Shown here one piece after another: positions 1-5,614 of a stretch of 9,603 nt of DNA (the stretch's first letter is position 1; each line of letters begins with the position of its first letter). The stretch is from Burkholderiales bacterium (GTDB lineage Bacteria > Pseudomonadota > Gammaproteobacteria > Burkholderiales > SG8-39), in the NCBI GenBank assembly GCA_020846575.1, contig JADLDQ010000136.1, positions 1 through 9,603 of the forward strand, written 5' to 3'. The notes under the pieces were generated by a model that was not told where the DNA came from, did no database searches, and saw only the letters and a program-made list of their open reading frames with translations. The position numbers and the translations under genes were made by a program.

Positions 1-1605
1 CCGAAGACGCCGGCCTGGGCCGCCGCCGAGTGCGGCGTGCCGGCGCGCACGATCGTGGCGCTGGCGCGCGACTGGGCCGCGAAGCGGACCGTGCTCTCGG
101 CCGGCGCGCGCGGCGGTGAAGGCGGAGCGTGCCGGCAGGCCTACGCCACCGAGTGGGCGCGGATGATGGTGCTCCTGCAGGCGATGCAGGGCCTGGGCAA
201 GCCGGGCATCTCGATCTGGGGCACCAGCATGGGTGCGCCCATCGACACCTCTTTCTGGTTTCCCGGGTACGGCGACCCGGACGGCCGCATCGCGCTCTCG
301 CGAGTGGCGAAGCGCCAGCCCGAGAACCCGGTGAAGCAACGCCTGTACCGACCCAACGTGCCGGAAGCCATCCTCACGCCTCCGTTTTCCTGGCGCGGCG
401 AGGGTCTGTGCAACCGCACCTTGGAGCAGCAGTTCACGCCCTTCACCTATCCCATGCCCGGGCATTCGGAGGTGAAGCTCTGGTACCGCTACGGCGGCTC
501 CTTCTTCGGCACCATGACCGACACCAGCAAGTGGGTGAACATGTACCAGAGCGACAAGCTCGAGTTCGTGGTCAACCAGGACTGCTGGTGGTCGGGCGAG
601 ACGCGCTTCGCCGACGTCATCCTGCCTGCCTGCACCCAGCTGGAGCGCGACGACATCGGCGAGTGGGCCGAGCCGGGCGGCCAGACCAAGCACGGCTCCT
701 CGGGCTGCAACTTTCGCGTGGTGGTGCGCATGAAGAAGTGCATCGAGCCGCTGTGGGAGTCGCGCTCGGACTACCGCATCTATTCCGAGCTCGCCGCGCG
801 CCTGGGTTTGGGCGAGGAATTTACCGAGGGCAACACCGAACTGGACTGGGCGCGCAAGTTCTTCGACCTCTCGGATCTCCCGAAGCGCGTTTCGTGGGAG
901 GAGTTCGATCGCAAGGGCTACCACATCATCAACGCGCCGCAGCCCTACCGCTCGACGCCGGCGCTGCGCTGGTTCGCGGAAGGGCGCACCTGCGATACCC
1001 CGGACCCGAGCAATCCGAAGCGCGGCACCGATCGCGGTGGGGAGCTTGGCACCGACAGCGGCAAGATCGAGTTCGTGGCGCGAAGCCTCGAGCGGCTCAT
1101 GCCAGGCGATCCGGAGCGACCGGTGCTGCCGCAGTACATTCCGAGCTGGGAAGGTCACCGCTCGCCTGCGGCGACGCGCTACCCGTTGCAACTCGTCTCG
1201 CCGCATCCGCGCTTCTCCTTCCACACGCACTACGACAAGCACCTCGAGTGGCTGGACGAGATCCGCGGGCACCGCGTGAAAAAGGACGGCCGCGCCTGGT
1301 GGCCGGCGCGAATCCACCCGCAAGACGCGCAGGCGCGCGGCATTGCCGACGGGGACATCGTGCGCCTGTACAACGAGCGCGGCTCGGTGCTGTGCGCGGC
1401 GGCGCTCACCGAGCGCGTCCGCCCCGGCGTCGTGCATTCCTACATCTCCTCGACCCGCTACGATCCCATCGAGCACGGCAACCCGCGCTCGCCCGATCGC
1501 GGCGGCTGCGTGGCGCTGCTCACGCCGGGGCGGCAGGTTTCGAGCAACGTCGCCGGCATGGCGCCTAATTCCTGCCTGATCGAAATCGAGAAATGGAACG
1601 GCTGA
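1..1605 (+). CDS. Molybdopterin oxidoreductase large subunit, transhydroxylase/resorcinol hydroxylase-like (5' partial)
   Basis: The reading frame is open from base 1, so the N-terminus lies upstream. About 534 residues are visible, against roughly 875 in the large subunit of Pelobacter transhydroxylase. Seen: the DMSO-reductase-family stretch FADVILPACTQLERDDIGEW (about nt 607-666); SGKIEF (about 1058-1077); and a C-terminal molybdopterin-dinucleotide-binding domain (about 1180-1560) with YPLQLVSPHPRFSFHTHYD and RGIADGDIVRLYNERGSV. The iron-sulfur subunit downstream has the layout of pyrogallol-phloroglucinol transhydroxylase and resorcinol hydroxylase. I therefore infer a bis-MGD molybdenum enzyme acting on polyhydroxylated aromatics. 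The missing N-terminal half would hold the metal-ligand region, any [4Fe-4S] motif and any Tat signal. Other DMSO-reductase families remain possible. Superfamily call is near certain; substrate is not. Confidence 0.9.
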   Translation, partial: PKTPAWAAAECGVPARTIVALARDWAAKRTVLSAGARGGEGGACRQAYATEWARMMVLLQAMQGLGKPGISIWGTSMGAPIDTSFWFPGYGDPDGRIALSRVAKRQPENPVKQRLYRPNVPEAILTPPFSWRGEGLCNRTLEQQFTPFTYPMPGHSEVKLWYRYGGSFFGTMTDTSKWVNMYQSDKLEFVVNQDCWWSGETRFADVILPACTQLERDDIGEWAEPGGQTKHGSSGCNFRVVVRMKKCIEPLWESRSDYRIYSELAARLGLGEEFTEGNTELDWARKFFDLSDLPKRVSWEEFDRKGYHIINAPQPYRSTPALRWFAEGRTCDTPDPSNPKRGTDRGGELGTDSGKIEFVARSLERLMPGDPERPVLPQYIPSWEGHRSPAATRYPLQLVSPHPRFSFHTHYDKHLEWLDEIRGHRVKKDGRAWWPARIHPQDAQARGIADGDIVRLYNERGSVLCAAALTERVRPGVVHSYISSTRYDPIEHGNPRSPDRGGCVALLTPGRQVSSNVAGMAPNSCLIEIEKWNG

Positions 1606-1769
1606 AAAAGCACGTCAACCCGCCCGTCTCGAAGTCCGCTGCCCGCAGGTTTGCACCCAAGCCGATGGGCTGCGGGTCTGCGCGCAGCCCCAACCCGCGA
1701 CCCATCGAGCAGCGCTCCGCCGCCACGCAGTGCAGCGCCATCCTCCGAGACCTTCCCTCCACGGACTGA
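1593..1769 (+). CDS. Possible small bridging ORF (58 aa), unknown function
   Basis: An ATG inside the last codons of the molybdenum subunit (13-base overlap) opens a 58-codon frame. It stops at TGA 1767-1769, two bases before the ATG of the iron-sulfur subunit. The product would begin MERLKKHVNPPVSKSAARR. It is basic and proline-rich, with two cysteines and no recognisable domain or membrane segment. Third codon positions are about 84% G/C, against about 60% at positions one and two. The elevated third position suits a gene, but the second-position value is high for one. The ribosome site is weak (GAG, 3 bases before the ATG). It could be a real small protein, a leader that couples translation of the two subunits, or chance in GC-rich DNA. 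Confidence 0.25.
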   Translation: MERLKKHVNPPVSKSAARRFAPKPMGCGSARSPNPRPIEQRSAATQCSAILRDLPSTD

Positions 1770-1771
1770 GC

Positions 1772-2608
1772 ATGCCTCGCTATACGCTTGCCATCGACAC
1801 CGGCCGCTGCAACGGCTGCCACAACTGCTACATCGCCTGCCGCGACGAGCACGGGGGCAACGACCACGCGCCCATCGCCGCCGCGCAACCCCGTTCGGGT
1901 CCCGCCTGGATCCGCATCGACACCAGCGAGCGCGGCCGTTATCCGCTGGTCGCCGTCTCCCACCTGCCGATCACCTGCCAGCAGTGCGAGGACCCCGGCT
2001 GCCTGAAGGCGGCCAGAGACGGTGCGGTGATCCGCCGGCCCGATGGCATTGTGATCATCGATCCCGTCAAGGCCCGGGGACAGCGCGAGATCGCCGACGC
2101 CTGCCCCTACGGCGTGATCTCCTGGAACGAAGAGCTGAAGCTTGCGCAGAAGTGCACCCTTTGCGCGCACCTGCTCGATGCCGGCTGGCGCGAGCCCCGC
2201 TGTGTGGAAGCCTGTCCGACCCAGGCGCTCGTGTTCGGCGACGCGGACGACCCGGCGAGCGCGGTGTCCGCTGCGCGCCGCTCGGACCGTGCACAGACCC
2301 TGCGTCCCGAGACCGGGATGAAGCCCGCGCTCGTATACCTGCGTCTGCCCGGGCGCTGTGTGGCCGGCGAGGTCGCGTACTCGGACCGCCCCGACGAGCC
2401 GGCGGCGGGCGTACGCGTGGAACTGTCGGGCGGTGCGCGAACCGTGAGCGCCGAGAGCGACAGCTACGGGGATTTCGAGTTCACCGGCCTGGAGCCCGGC
2501 GCCGAGTACGAGATCCGAGTGGCTGCGCCGGGCTATCGCGACCGTTCCATTCCCGTGCCCTCCGGGGGCGAGGCGAGTCTCGGTACGCTGGTGCTCGAGC
2601 GCCCGTAA
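1772..2608 (+). CDS. Iron-sulfur subunit of the molybdenum enzyme, three [4Fe-4S] clusters plus C-terminal beta-sandwich domain
   Basis: This 278-residue protein passes electrons to or from the molybdenum subunit. Ligand-type cysteines are C13, C16, C19, C23; C69, C72, C77; C111; C128, C131, C144, C148. That is twelve, enough for exactly three [4Fe-4S] clusters. The usual fourth cysteine after C77 is replaced (CLKAARDGAV), so a fourth cluster as in NarH or PsrB is not expected. From about residue 196 to the end lies a carboxypeptidase-regulatory/transthyretin-like domain (VAGEVAYSD, GVRVELSGG, DSYGDFEFTGLEPGAEYEI). The Pelobacter transhydroxylase small subunit, as I recall it, is about 275 residues with three clusters and a C-terminal beta barrel, so size and layout agree. 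The start was chosen because the ferredoxin fold begins at MPRYTLAID; an ATG 42 bases upstream adds an unlikely tail. The ribosome site (GGA at 1763-1765) is weak. There is no signal peptide. Confidence 0.88.
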   Translation: MPRYTLAIDTGRCNGCHNCYIACRDEHGGNDHAPIAAAQPRSGPAWIRIDTSERGRYPLVAVSHLPITCQQCEDPGCLKAARDGAVIRRPDGIVIIDPVKARGQREIADACPYGVISWNEELKLAQKCTLCAHLLDAGWREPRCVEACPTQALVFGDADDPASAVSAARRSDRAQTLRPETGMKPALVYLRLPGRCVAGEVAYSDRPDEPAAGVRVELSGGARTVSAESDSYGDFEFTGLEPGAEYEIRVAAPGYRDRSIPVPSGGEASLGTLVLERP

Positions 2609-2617
2609 CGAGCACTT

Positions 2618-2633
2618 CGGGTGTTCTCACCCG
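2618..2633. terminator. Hairpin after the iron-sulfur subunit gene
   Basis: CGGGTG (2618-2623), loop TTCT, CACCCG (2628-2633): a perfect 6-bp stem with a tetraloop, ten bases past the stop codon. No T-run follows, so intrinsic termination is only a possibility. Confidence 0.3.
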
Positions 2634-2650
2634 CGTCCACTTTCCCTCAG

Positions 2651-2680
2651 GCTGCGCTGCCGATTTCGGCCGTGCGCAGC
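2651..2680. other. Nested hairpin in the leader of the SCO1 gene
   Basis: GCTGCGC (2651-2657) pairs with GCGCAGC (2674-2680). Inside, GCCG (2659-2662) pairs with CGGC (2667-2670) around ATTT. The element ends nine bases before the AGGA ribosome site of the SCO1-type gene. It may be a terminator remnant, an RNA-stability element, or chance in GC-rich DNA. Confidence 0.3.
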
Positions 2681-2688
2681 GCGTGTAC

Positions 2689-2692
2689 AGGA
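2689..2692 (+). promoter_or_regulatory. Ribosome binding site that fixes the GTG start of the SCO1 gene
   Basis: AGGA lies 8 bases before GTG 2701. The in-frame GTG at 2683 would place this AGGA inside the coding sequence, so 2701 is preferred. The protein then begins right at a lipoprotein signal. Confidence 0.55.
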
Positions 2693-2700
2693 ATGGCGTC

Positions 2701-3288
2701 GTGCGCGGCTTCGTATTGACCGGCTTCCTCGCCGCCTTCGCCCTGCTGCTGCCGGCCTGCAGTCCGGCAGGCCCGAAGTTCAACGGCATCGACGTGACCG
2801 GTGCGAGCTTCGGCAGGGACTTCCGCCTGACCGACCCCGACGGGCGCGAACGCACCCTCTCGGAGTTCCGCGGCCGCTACGTGATGCTGTTCTTTGGCTA
2901 CATCCACTGCCCCGACGTCTGCCCGACCTCGCTTGCGCGCGCGGCCGAGGTCCGCAAGGCCCTGGGCGCCGAGGGCAAACGGCTGCAGGTCATCTTCGTC
3001 ACCGTGGATCCGGAGCGCGACACGCCGCAGTTGATGCGCGCCTACACCGAGGCGTTCGATCCCTCGTTTCTCGGGCTGCGCTCCGACCCGGAGGGTACGA
3101 GGAAGGTGGCCGAGGAGTTCCGCACCTTCTACCAGAAGGCGCAGGGGCAGGGTACTTACACCGTGGATCATTCGGCCTTCACCTACGTGTACGACGACCA
3201 GAGCCGGCTGCGACTGATGCTGCGCTATGACCAGAGCGCCGAGCAGTGCCTGGCCGACCTGCGTGCGCTCATGCGCGCCGGCGCCTAG
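2701..3288 (+). CDS. sco1: SCO1/SenC family copper chaperone, lipoprotein
   Basis: A 195-residue thioredoxin-fold copper chaperone, anchored on the periplasmic side. In this family it metallates or reduces the CuA site of cytochrome c oxidase. Residues 1-20 form a signal with lipobox LPAC (lipidated C20). The copper/redox motif is C70-P-D-V-C74 in YIHCPDVCPTSL. The third copper ligand is H157 in TVDHSAF. The family signature FVTVDPERDTP spans residues 99-109. Length is typical. The frame is open far upstream, but the extra sequence is the out-of-frame shadow of the iron-sulfur subunit gene; GTG 2701 with AGGA gives a clean lipoprotein. It lies 19 bases before the PCuAC gene and is surely co-transcribed with it. 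No oxidase genes are in view, so the client enzyme is elsewhere or different. Confidence 0.93.
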   Translation: MRGFVLTGFLAAFALLLPACSPAGPKFNGIDVTGASFGRDFRLTDPDGRERTLSEFRGRYVMLFFGYIHCPDVCPTSLARAAEVRKALGAEGKRLQVIFVTVDPERDTPQLMRAYTEAFDPSFLGLRSDPEGTRKVAEEFRTFYQKAQGQGTYTVDHSAFTYVYDDQSRLRLMLRYDQSAEQCLADLRALMRAGA

Positions 3289-3295
3289 CCGCGGC

Positions 3296-3301
3296 GAGGG
3301 G
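3296..3301 (+). promoter_or_regulatory. Ribosome binding site that fixes the TTG start of the PCuAC gene
   Basis: GAGGGG lies six bases before TTG 3308. The resulting protein begins MKNLL and has a clean signal peptide. No ATG or GTG occurs near a comparable site. Confidence 0.65.
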
Positions 3302-3307
3302 AACGAC

Positions 3308-3766
3308 TTGAAGAACCTGCTGTTCGGCATCGCACTGATGCTTGCCGCGGCGCCGGGTGCGTTCGCTCAGGTGAGCGTCAAGGAACCCTGGGTGCGGGCC
3401 ACGGTGCCCGCGCAGCCGGTGAGCGGCGCCTACATGCTGCTGACCGCCGCCAGGAACGCGAGACTGGTGCAGGTGCGCTCGCCCGTCGCGGGTACGGCCG
3501 AAATCCACGAGTCGATCCTGGTGGACAACATCATGAAGATGCGTGCGGTCGCGGCGGTCGATCTGCCCGCGGGCCGCGCCGTCGAACTCAAACCGGGCGG
3601 CTACCACGTGATGCTGCTCGACCTCAAGCGCCAGCTCAAGGCGGGCGAGACGGTGCCGATCACGCTGGTGTTCGAGGGGCCGGACAGAAAACGGACCTCG
3701 CTCGAAGTCATGGCGCCGGTGCGACCTATTGCGGGCATGCCTGCAGGGGATCACTCCCACAAGTAA
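3308..3766 (+). CDS. pcuC: PCuAC periplasmic copper(I) chaperone
   Basis: A 152-residue exported protein of the PCuAC (DUF461) family, which hands Cu(I) to the CuA centre of cytochrome oxidase, often together with SCO1. A signal peptide spans residues 1-20, with predicted cleavage at AFA-Q. The family copper motif H-X10-M-X21-H-X-M is complete: H67, M78, H100, M102. Family phrases EPWVRA (26-31) and GGYHVMLL are present. The C-terminus ends in HSHK, which may add weak metal binding. Start is TTG 3308 because GAGGGG precedes it by six bases and the signal peptide begins there. It follows the SCO1 gene by 19 bases. A strong hairpin just after the stop suggests the transcript ends here. The function call is close to certain from the exact motif spacing. 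Confidence 0.94.
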   Translation: MKNLLFGIALMLAAAPGAFAQVSVKEPWVRATVPAQPVSGAYMLLTAARNARLVQVRSPVAGTAEIHESILVDNIMKMRAVAAVDLPAGRAVELKPGGYHVMLLDLKRQLKAGETVPITLVFEGPDRKRTSLEVMAPVRPIAGMPAGDHSHK

Positions 3767-3774
3767 GCGCAATC

Positions 3775-3796
3775 CCGGCGCTGGCGGCCGCGCCGG
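3775..3796. terminator. Strong hairpin after the PCuAC gene
   Basis: CCGGCGC (3775-3781) pairs perfectly with GCGCCGG (3790-3796) across an 8-base loop, nine bases past the PCuAC stop. No T-run follows. Its position at the end of the copper operon makes it a plausible transcript end. Confidence 0.45.
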
Positions 3797-3806
3797 AGGT
3801 CCAGGC

Positions 3807-3823
3807 TCACCGCCACACGGTGA
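3807..3823. terminator. Second hairpin after the PCuAC gene
   Basis: TCACCG (3807-3812), loop CCACA, CGGTGA (3818-3823): a perfect 6-bp stem. With the hairpin at 3775-3796 it forms a tandem pair between the copper operon and the sigma-54 operon. No T-run follows. Confidence 0.35.
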
Positions 3824-4079
3824 ACCCTCTTGTGCCCCGCTCGCTGCCCGGCGCCTGCCGCCGCTCGCGCTATCGCGCAGTGCGGGTGCATGAGATTTCC
3901 ATCGCCGCAGCGCGCGTCCAATCCCCTGAAAGGCCAAGACAAGTTTCTGAATCCTGGCCGTGGCTGCCTGAACAGAATGTACTTGGGCGCCAATACTTCT
4001 GCATTCGCGTGCGCTTCCAAGCTCTAGCCCTTCTCCTAACCTCCTGATTGAATGGGACAAGAGAGCCTGTGCCTGTTTC
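3824..4079. other. Gene-free upstream region of the sigma-54 operon, with a candidate activator site
   Basis: No credible gene was seen on either strand; the short frames here lack ribosome sites and recognisable products. The stretch is visibly less GC-rich than its surroundings, as expected of a promoter region. About 90 bases upstream of the -24 element lies a small dyad, TTGG-GCG-CCAA (3983-3993), flanked by direct repeats TACTT (3980-3984, 3994-3998) and loose inverted arms GAATG (3975-3979) and CATTC (4002-4006). Activators of sigma-54 promoters usually bind dyads at about this distance. That this is such a site is only an inference. Confidence 0.35.
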
Positions 4080-4095
4080 TGGTACGGGCGTTGCA
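4080..4095 (+). promoter_or_regulatory. Sigma-54 (RpoN) -24/-12 promoter
   Basis: TGGTACG-GGCG-TTGCA matches the consensus TGGCACG-N4-TTGCW with one mismatch. The invariant GG (4081-4082) and GC (4093-4094) have the required ten-base spacing. Transcription would start near 4105-4107, leaving a 45-base leader with a perfect ribosome site. It points at the response-regulator/cytochrome operon. An NtrC-type activator is encoded at the far end of the window. Confidence 0.82.
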
Positions 4096-4135
4096 TCGCG
4101 TGCCTCGAGTGCGTCGAGTGCAACAAGAACGGACG

Positions 4136-4143
4136 AAGGAGGT
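4136..4143 (+). promoter_or_regulatory. Perfect ribosome binding site of the first receiver gene
   Basis: AAGGAGGT is fully complementary to the 16S rRNA tail and lies seven bases before ATG 4151. It rules out the upstream ATG at 4052, which would also place the sigma-54 promoter inside the gene. Confidence 0.85.
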
Positions 4144-4150
4144 AACCCAG

Positions 4151-4630
4151 ATGAACGCCGAACCCAGGATCCTGGTGGTGGACGACGAAGACGTGGTGCG
4201 TCGCAGCCATCTGCGGGTGCTCTCCAACGCTCACTGCAGCGTGCGCCTTGCCGAAAACGGCGAGGCGGCGCTCCAGGCGATGGAGACCGACCGCTTCGAC
4301 GTGGTGCTGCTCGATCTGCGCATGCCGGGCATGGACGGCATGACGGTGCTGCGGCAGATCAAGGACAGGTGGCCCGAGAGTCAGGTGATCGTGATCACCG
4401 CCTACCCGACGCTGGAGACAGCCAAGGAGGCGGTGCGGCTCGGCGCCTGCGATTACCTCTCCAAGCCGGTGCCGCCCGATGAAGTGATCCAGGCCACGCG
4501 GGGCGCGGTGATGGAGAAGCGATGGGCTCTGCGCAAAGACGGCTCCGCGCAGGAATTCGAAGAGAAGCGGCGGGCGGGCGCAAGCGCGGGCCCGCGGGGA
4601 ACGCAGGGCGTTCCCGTCGCTTGCAACTAG
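4151..4630 (+). CDS. Stand-alone response regulator receiver protein
   Basis: A 159-residue soluble protein made of one CheY-like receiver domain (about residues 5-120) and a short charged tail with no output domain. Acid pocket D11/D12, phospho-acceptor D55 in VVLLDLRMPGMDG, switch T83 in VIVITAYP and K105 in YLSKP are all present, so it should accept phosphate. The receiver resembles those of NtrC/AtoC-type activators. The tail (about 121-159) is rich in K, R, E, A and G. It is the first gene after the sigma-54 promoter, ten bases before the membrane-attached receiver. With no DNA-binding domain it probably works as a phosphorelay or phosphate-sink partner, or by protein contact. No cognate kinase is in the window. 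Family is certain; role is unknown. Confidence 0.92.
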   Translation: MNAEPRILVVDDEDVVRRSHLRVLSNAHCSVRLAENGEAALQAMETDRFDVVLLDLRMPGMDGMTVLRQIKDRWPESQVIVITAYPTLETAKEAVRLGACDYLSKPVPPDEVIQATRGAVMEKRWALRKDGSAQEFEEKRRAGASAGPRGTQGVPVACN

Positions 4631-4640
4631 GAGAAATGCC

Positions 4641-5426
4641 ATGGCTGCCCTGCTGAAGAAAGTGCTGGTGGTGGACGACGACCCGGTGGTCGCGAAGAGC
4701 TTCGGCCGCGTGCTCGCCGCAAAGGGCTACGCGGTGGTGACCGCGGAGAACGGCGAACAAGCGCTCGCGAAGCTGATGCGCGAGGACTACGACCTGGTCT
4801 ATGCCGACATCCGTATGCCCGGCATGGACGGTATCGAGGTCGCCGAGAAGGTCAAGGCGTGGCGCCCCTGGATTCCGGTGGTGATCGTCACCGGCTACGG
4901 AACGAGCGAGAACGAGGCGAGAGCGAGGAACATCGGCGTGAGCGGCTTCCTCAACAAACCGCTGTCTCCGGCGATGATCGAGGCGAGCGCCCGCCAGGCG
5001 CTGGCAGGGACCGCCGCCGGTATCGCGGCGGCGATCGGCGCGCCGGCGGCCATCCCCGCTGCGGCGCGCGTCGAAGCGGTTCCGGTCGTGGAAGCCAGAC
5101 CGCAAGAGGCGGCAACCGCGCCGGCAGCCCCGGTTTCGGCGCTGCGGAACCTGGCCCTGTTCCTGGCGGCTCCGTTCATCGGGCTCGCCTATATGCTCGC
5201 GTTTCCTGTCGTCGGCATGGGGATGCTGGTCTGGACCGCCACCGGGAACTGGCGCAAGAAGGCCTCGGTCCGCCGGGTGGGTGCGGTGCTGCGGCACGCA
5301 GGTGTGCTGGTCGCGGCGCCCTTCATCGCCCTCGCCTGCGTGATCGCCTTTCCCTTCGTGGGGCTCGGGATGTTGATCTATGTCGGGTTGCAGGCCTTGC
5401 GTCCGGGCGAGAATAGAGGCGAGTGA
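4641..5426 (+). CDS. Receiver domain fused to a duplicated hydrophobic membrane module
   Basis: A 261-residue protein. Residues 5-121 are an intact CheY-like receiver: D12-D14 pocket, phospho-acceptor D56 in DLVYADIRMPGMDG, T84 and K106 in FLNKP. An Ala/Pro-rich linker follows (about 122-167). The C-terminal part holds two similar hydrophobic stretches, 173-200 and 222-249, with the shared pattern AAPFI-x-LA-xxx-AFP-x-VG-x-GML (15 of 28 positions identical). A very basic loop (NWRKKASVRR, 203-212) separates them. A receiver must be cytoplasmic, and the basic loop also prefers the cytoplasm, so each repeat may be a re-entrant or hairpin element rather than a single crossing. AGGAG (4629-4633), seven bases before the ATG, overlaps the previous stop. 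I infer phosphorylation-dependent contact with the membrane cytochromes encoded next. I do not recognise a named family for the C-terminus. Confidence 0.9.
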   Translation: MAALLKKVLVVDDDPVVAKSFGRVLAAKGYAVVTAENGEQALAKLMREDYDLVYADIRMPGMDGIEVAEKVKAWRPWIPVVIVTGYGTSENEARARNIGVSGFLNKPLSPAMIEASARQALAGTAAGIAAAIGAPAAIPAAARVEAVPVVEARPQEAATAPAAPVSALRNLALFLAAPFIGLAYMLAFPVVGMGMLVWTATGNWRKKASVRRVGAVLRHAGVLVAAPFIALACVIAFPFVGLGMLIYVGLQALRPGENRGE

Positions 5427-5614
5427 AGAAGGGCACCCGGTCCCTTGCGGCGCGGCAGGGCGCCCGCGGGATCTTCCCCTGGGGTACTTTGCGTTCGGGC
5501 GTGCTGTGGCCGGCGGCCTACCCTCGGGCATCACGGCCGGAGTTGCCGGCGACGGCCTGGGTCTCGAACCTCCGGGCCCACGGCCTAGGGAGACATGCGA
5601 GAAAGGCAAGACGA
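5427..5614 (+). other. Intergenic leader before the multihaem cytochrome gene
   Basis: A GC-rich 188-base gap inside an otherwise tight operon. The cytochrome frame stays open back to a GTG at 5423 that overlaps the stop of the membrane receiver gene. The extra 64 residues would bury the signal peptide, so I read this as untranslated. GCGC...GCGC inverted elements and a CCCGCGGG palindrome occur near 5449-5470. I found no sigma-54 box with correct spacing and no clear sigma-70 promoter. Confidence 0.5.
5602..5606 (+). promoter_or_regulatory. Ribosome binding site that fixes the start of the multihaem cytochrome gene
   Basis: AAAGG lies eight bases before ATG 5615. This start puts a Sec-type signal peptide at the N-terminus of the protein. 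Confidence 0.55.

Noticed and set aside
1651..3288. A 545-codon open frame containing the SCO1 gene at its end
   Set aside because: Its first 350 codons are the shadow of the iron-sulfur subunit gene in another frame, with low-complexity Arg/Pro/Ala content. Only the part from GTG 2701 makes a recognisable protein.
3269..4642. Long minus-strand open frame opposite PCuAC and the first receiver
   Set aside because: His/Arg-rich shadow translation; it covers the sigma-54 promoter and opposes genes with clear domains.
5480..5496. Second sigma-54 promoter before the cytochrome c gene (TGGGGTACTTTGC)
   Set aside because: The GG and GC elements are two bases too close. The other candidate near 5429 is three bases too wide.
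5555..5590. A tRNA T-arm-like sequence (GGTTCGAGACC on the minus strand)
   Set aside because: The flanking bases do not form the 5-bp stem, and no acceptor, D or anticodon arms are present.
5423..5614. N-terminal extension of the multihaem cytochrome starting at GTG 5423
   Set aside because: It would place 64 basic, unpatterned residues before the signal peptide. ATG 5615 with AAAGG fits better.
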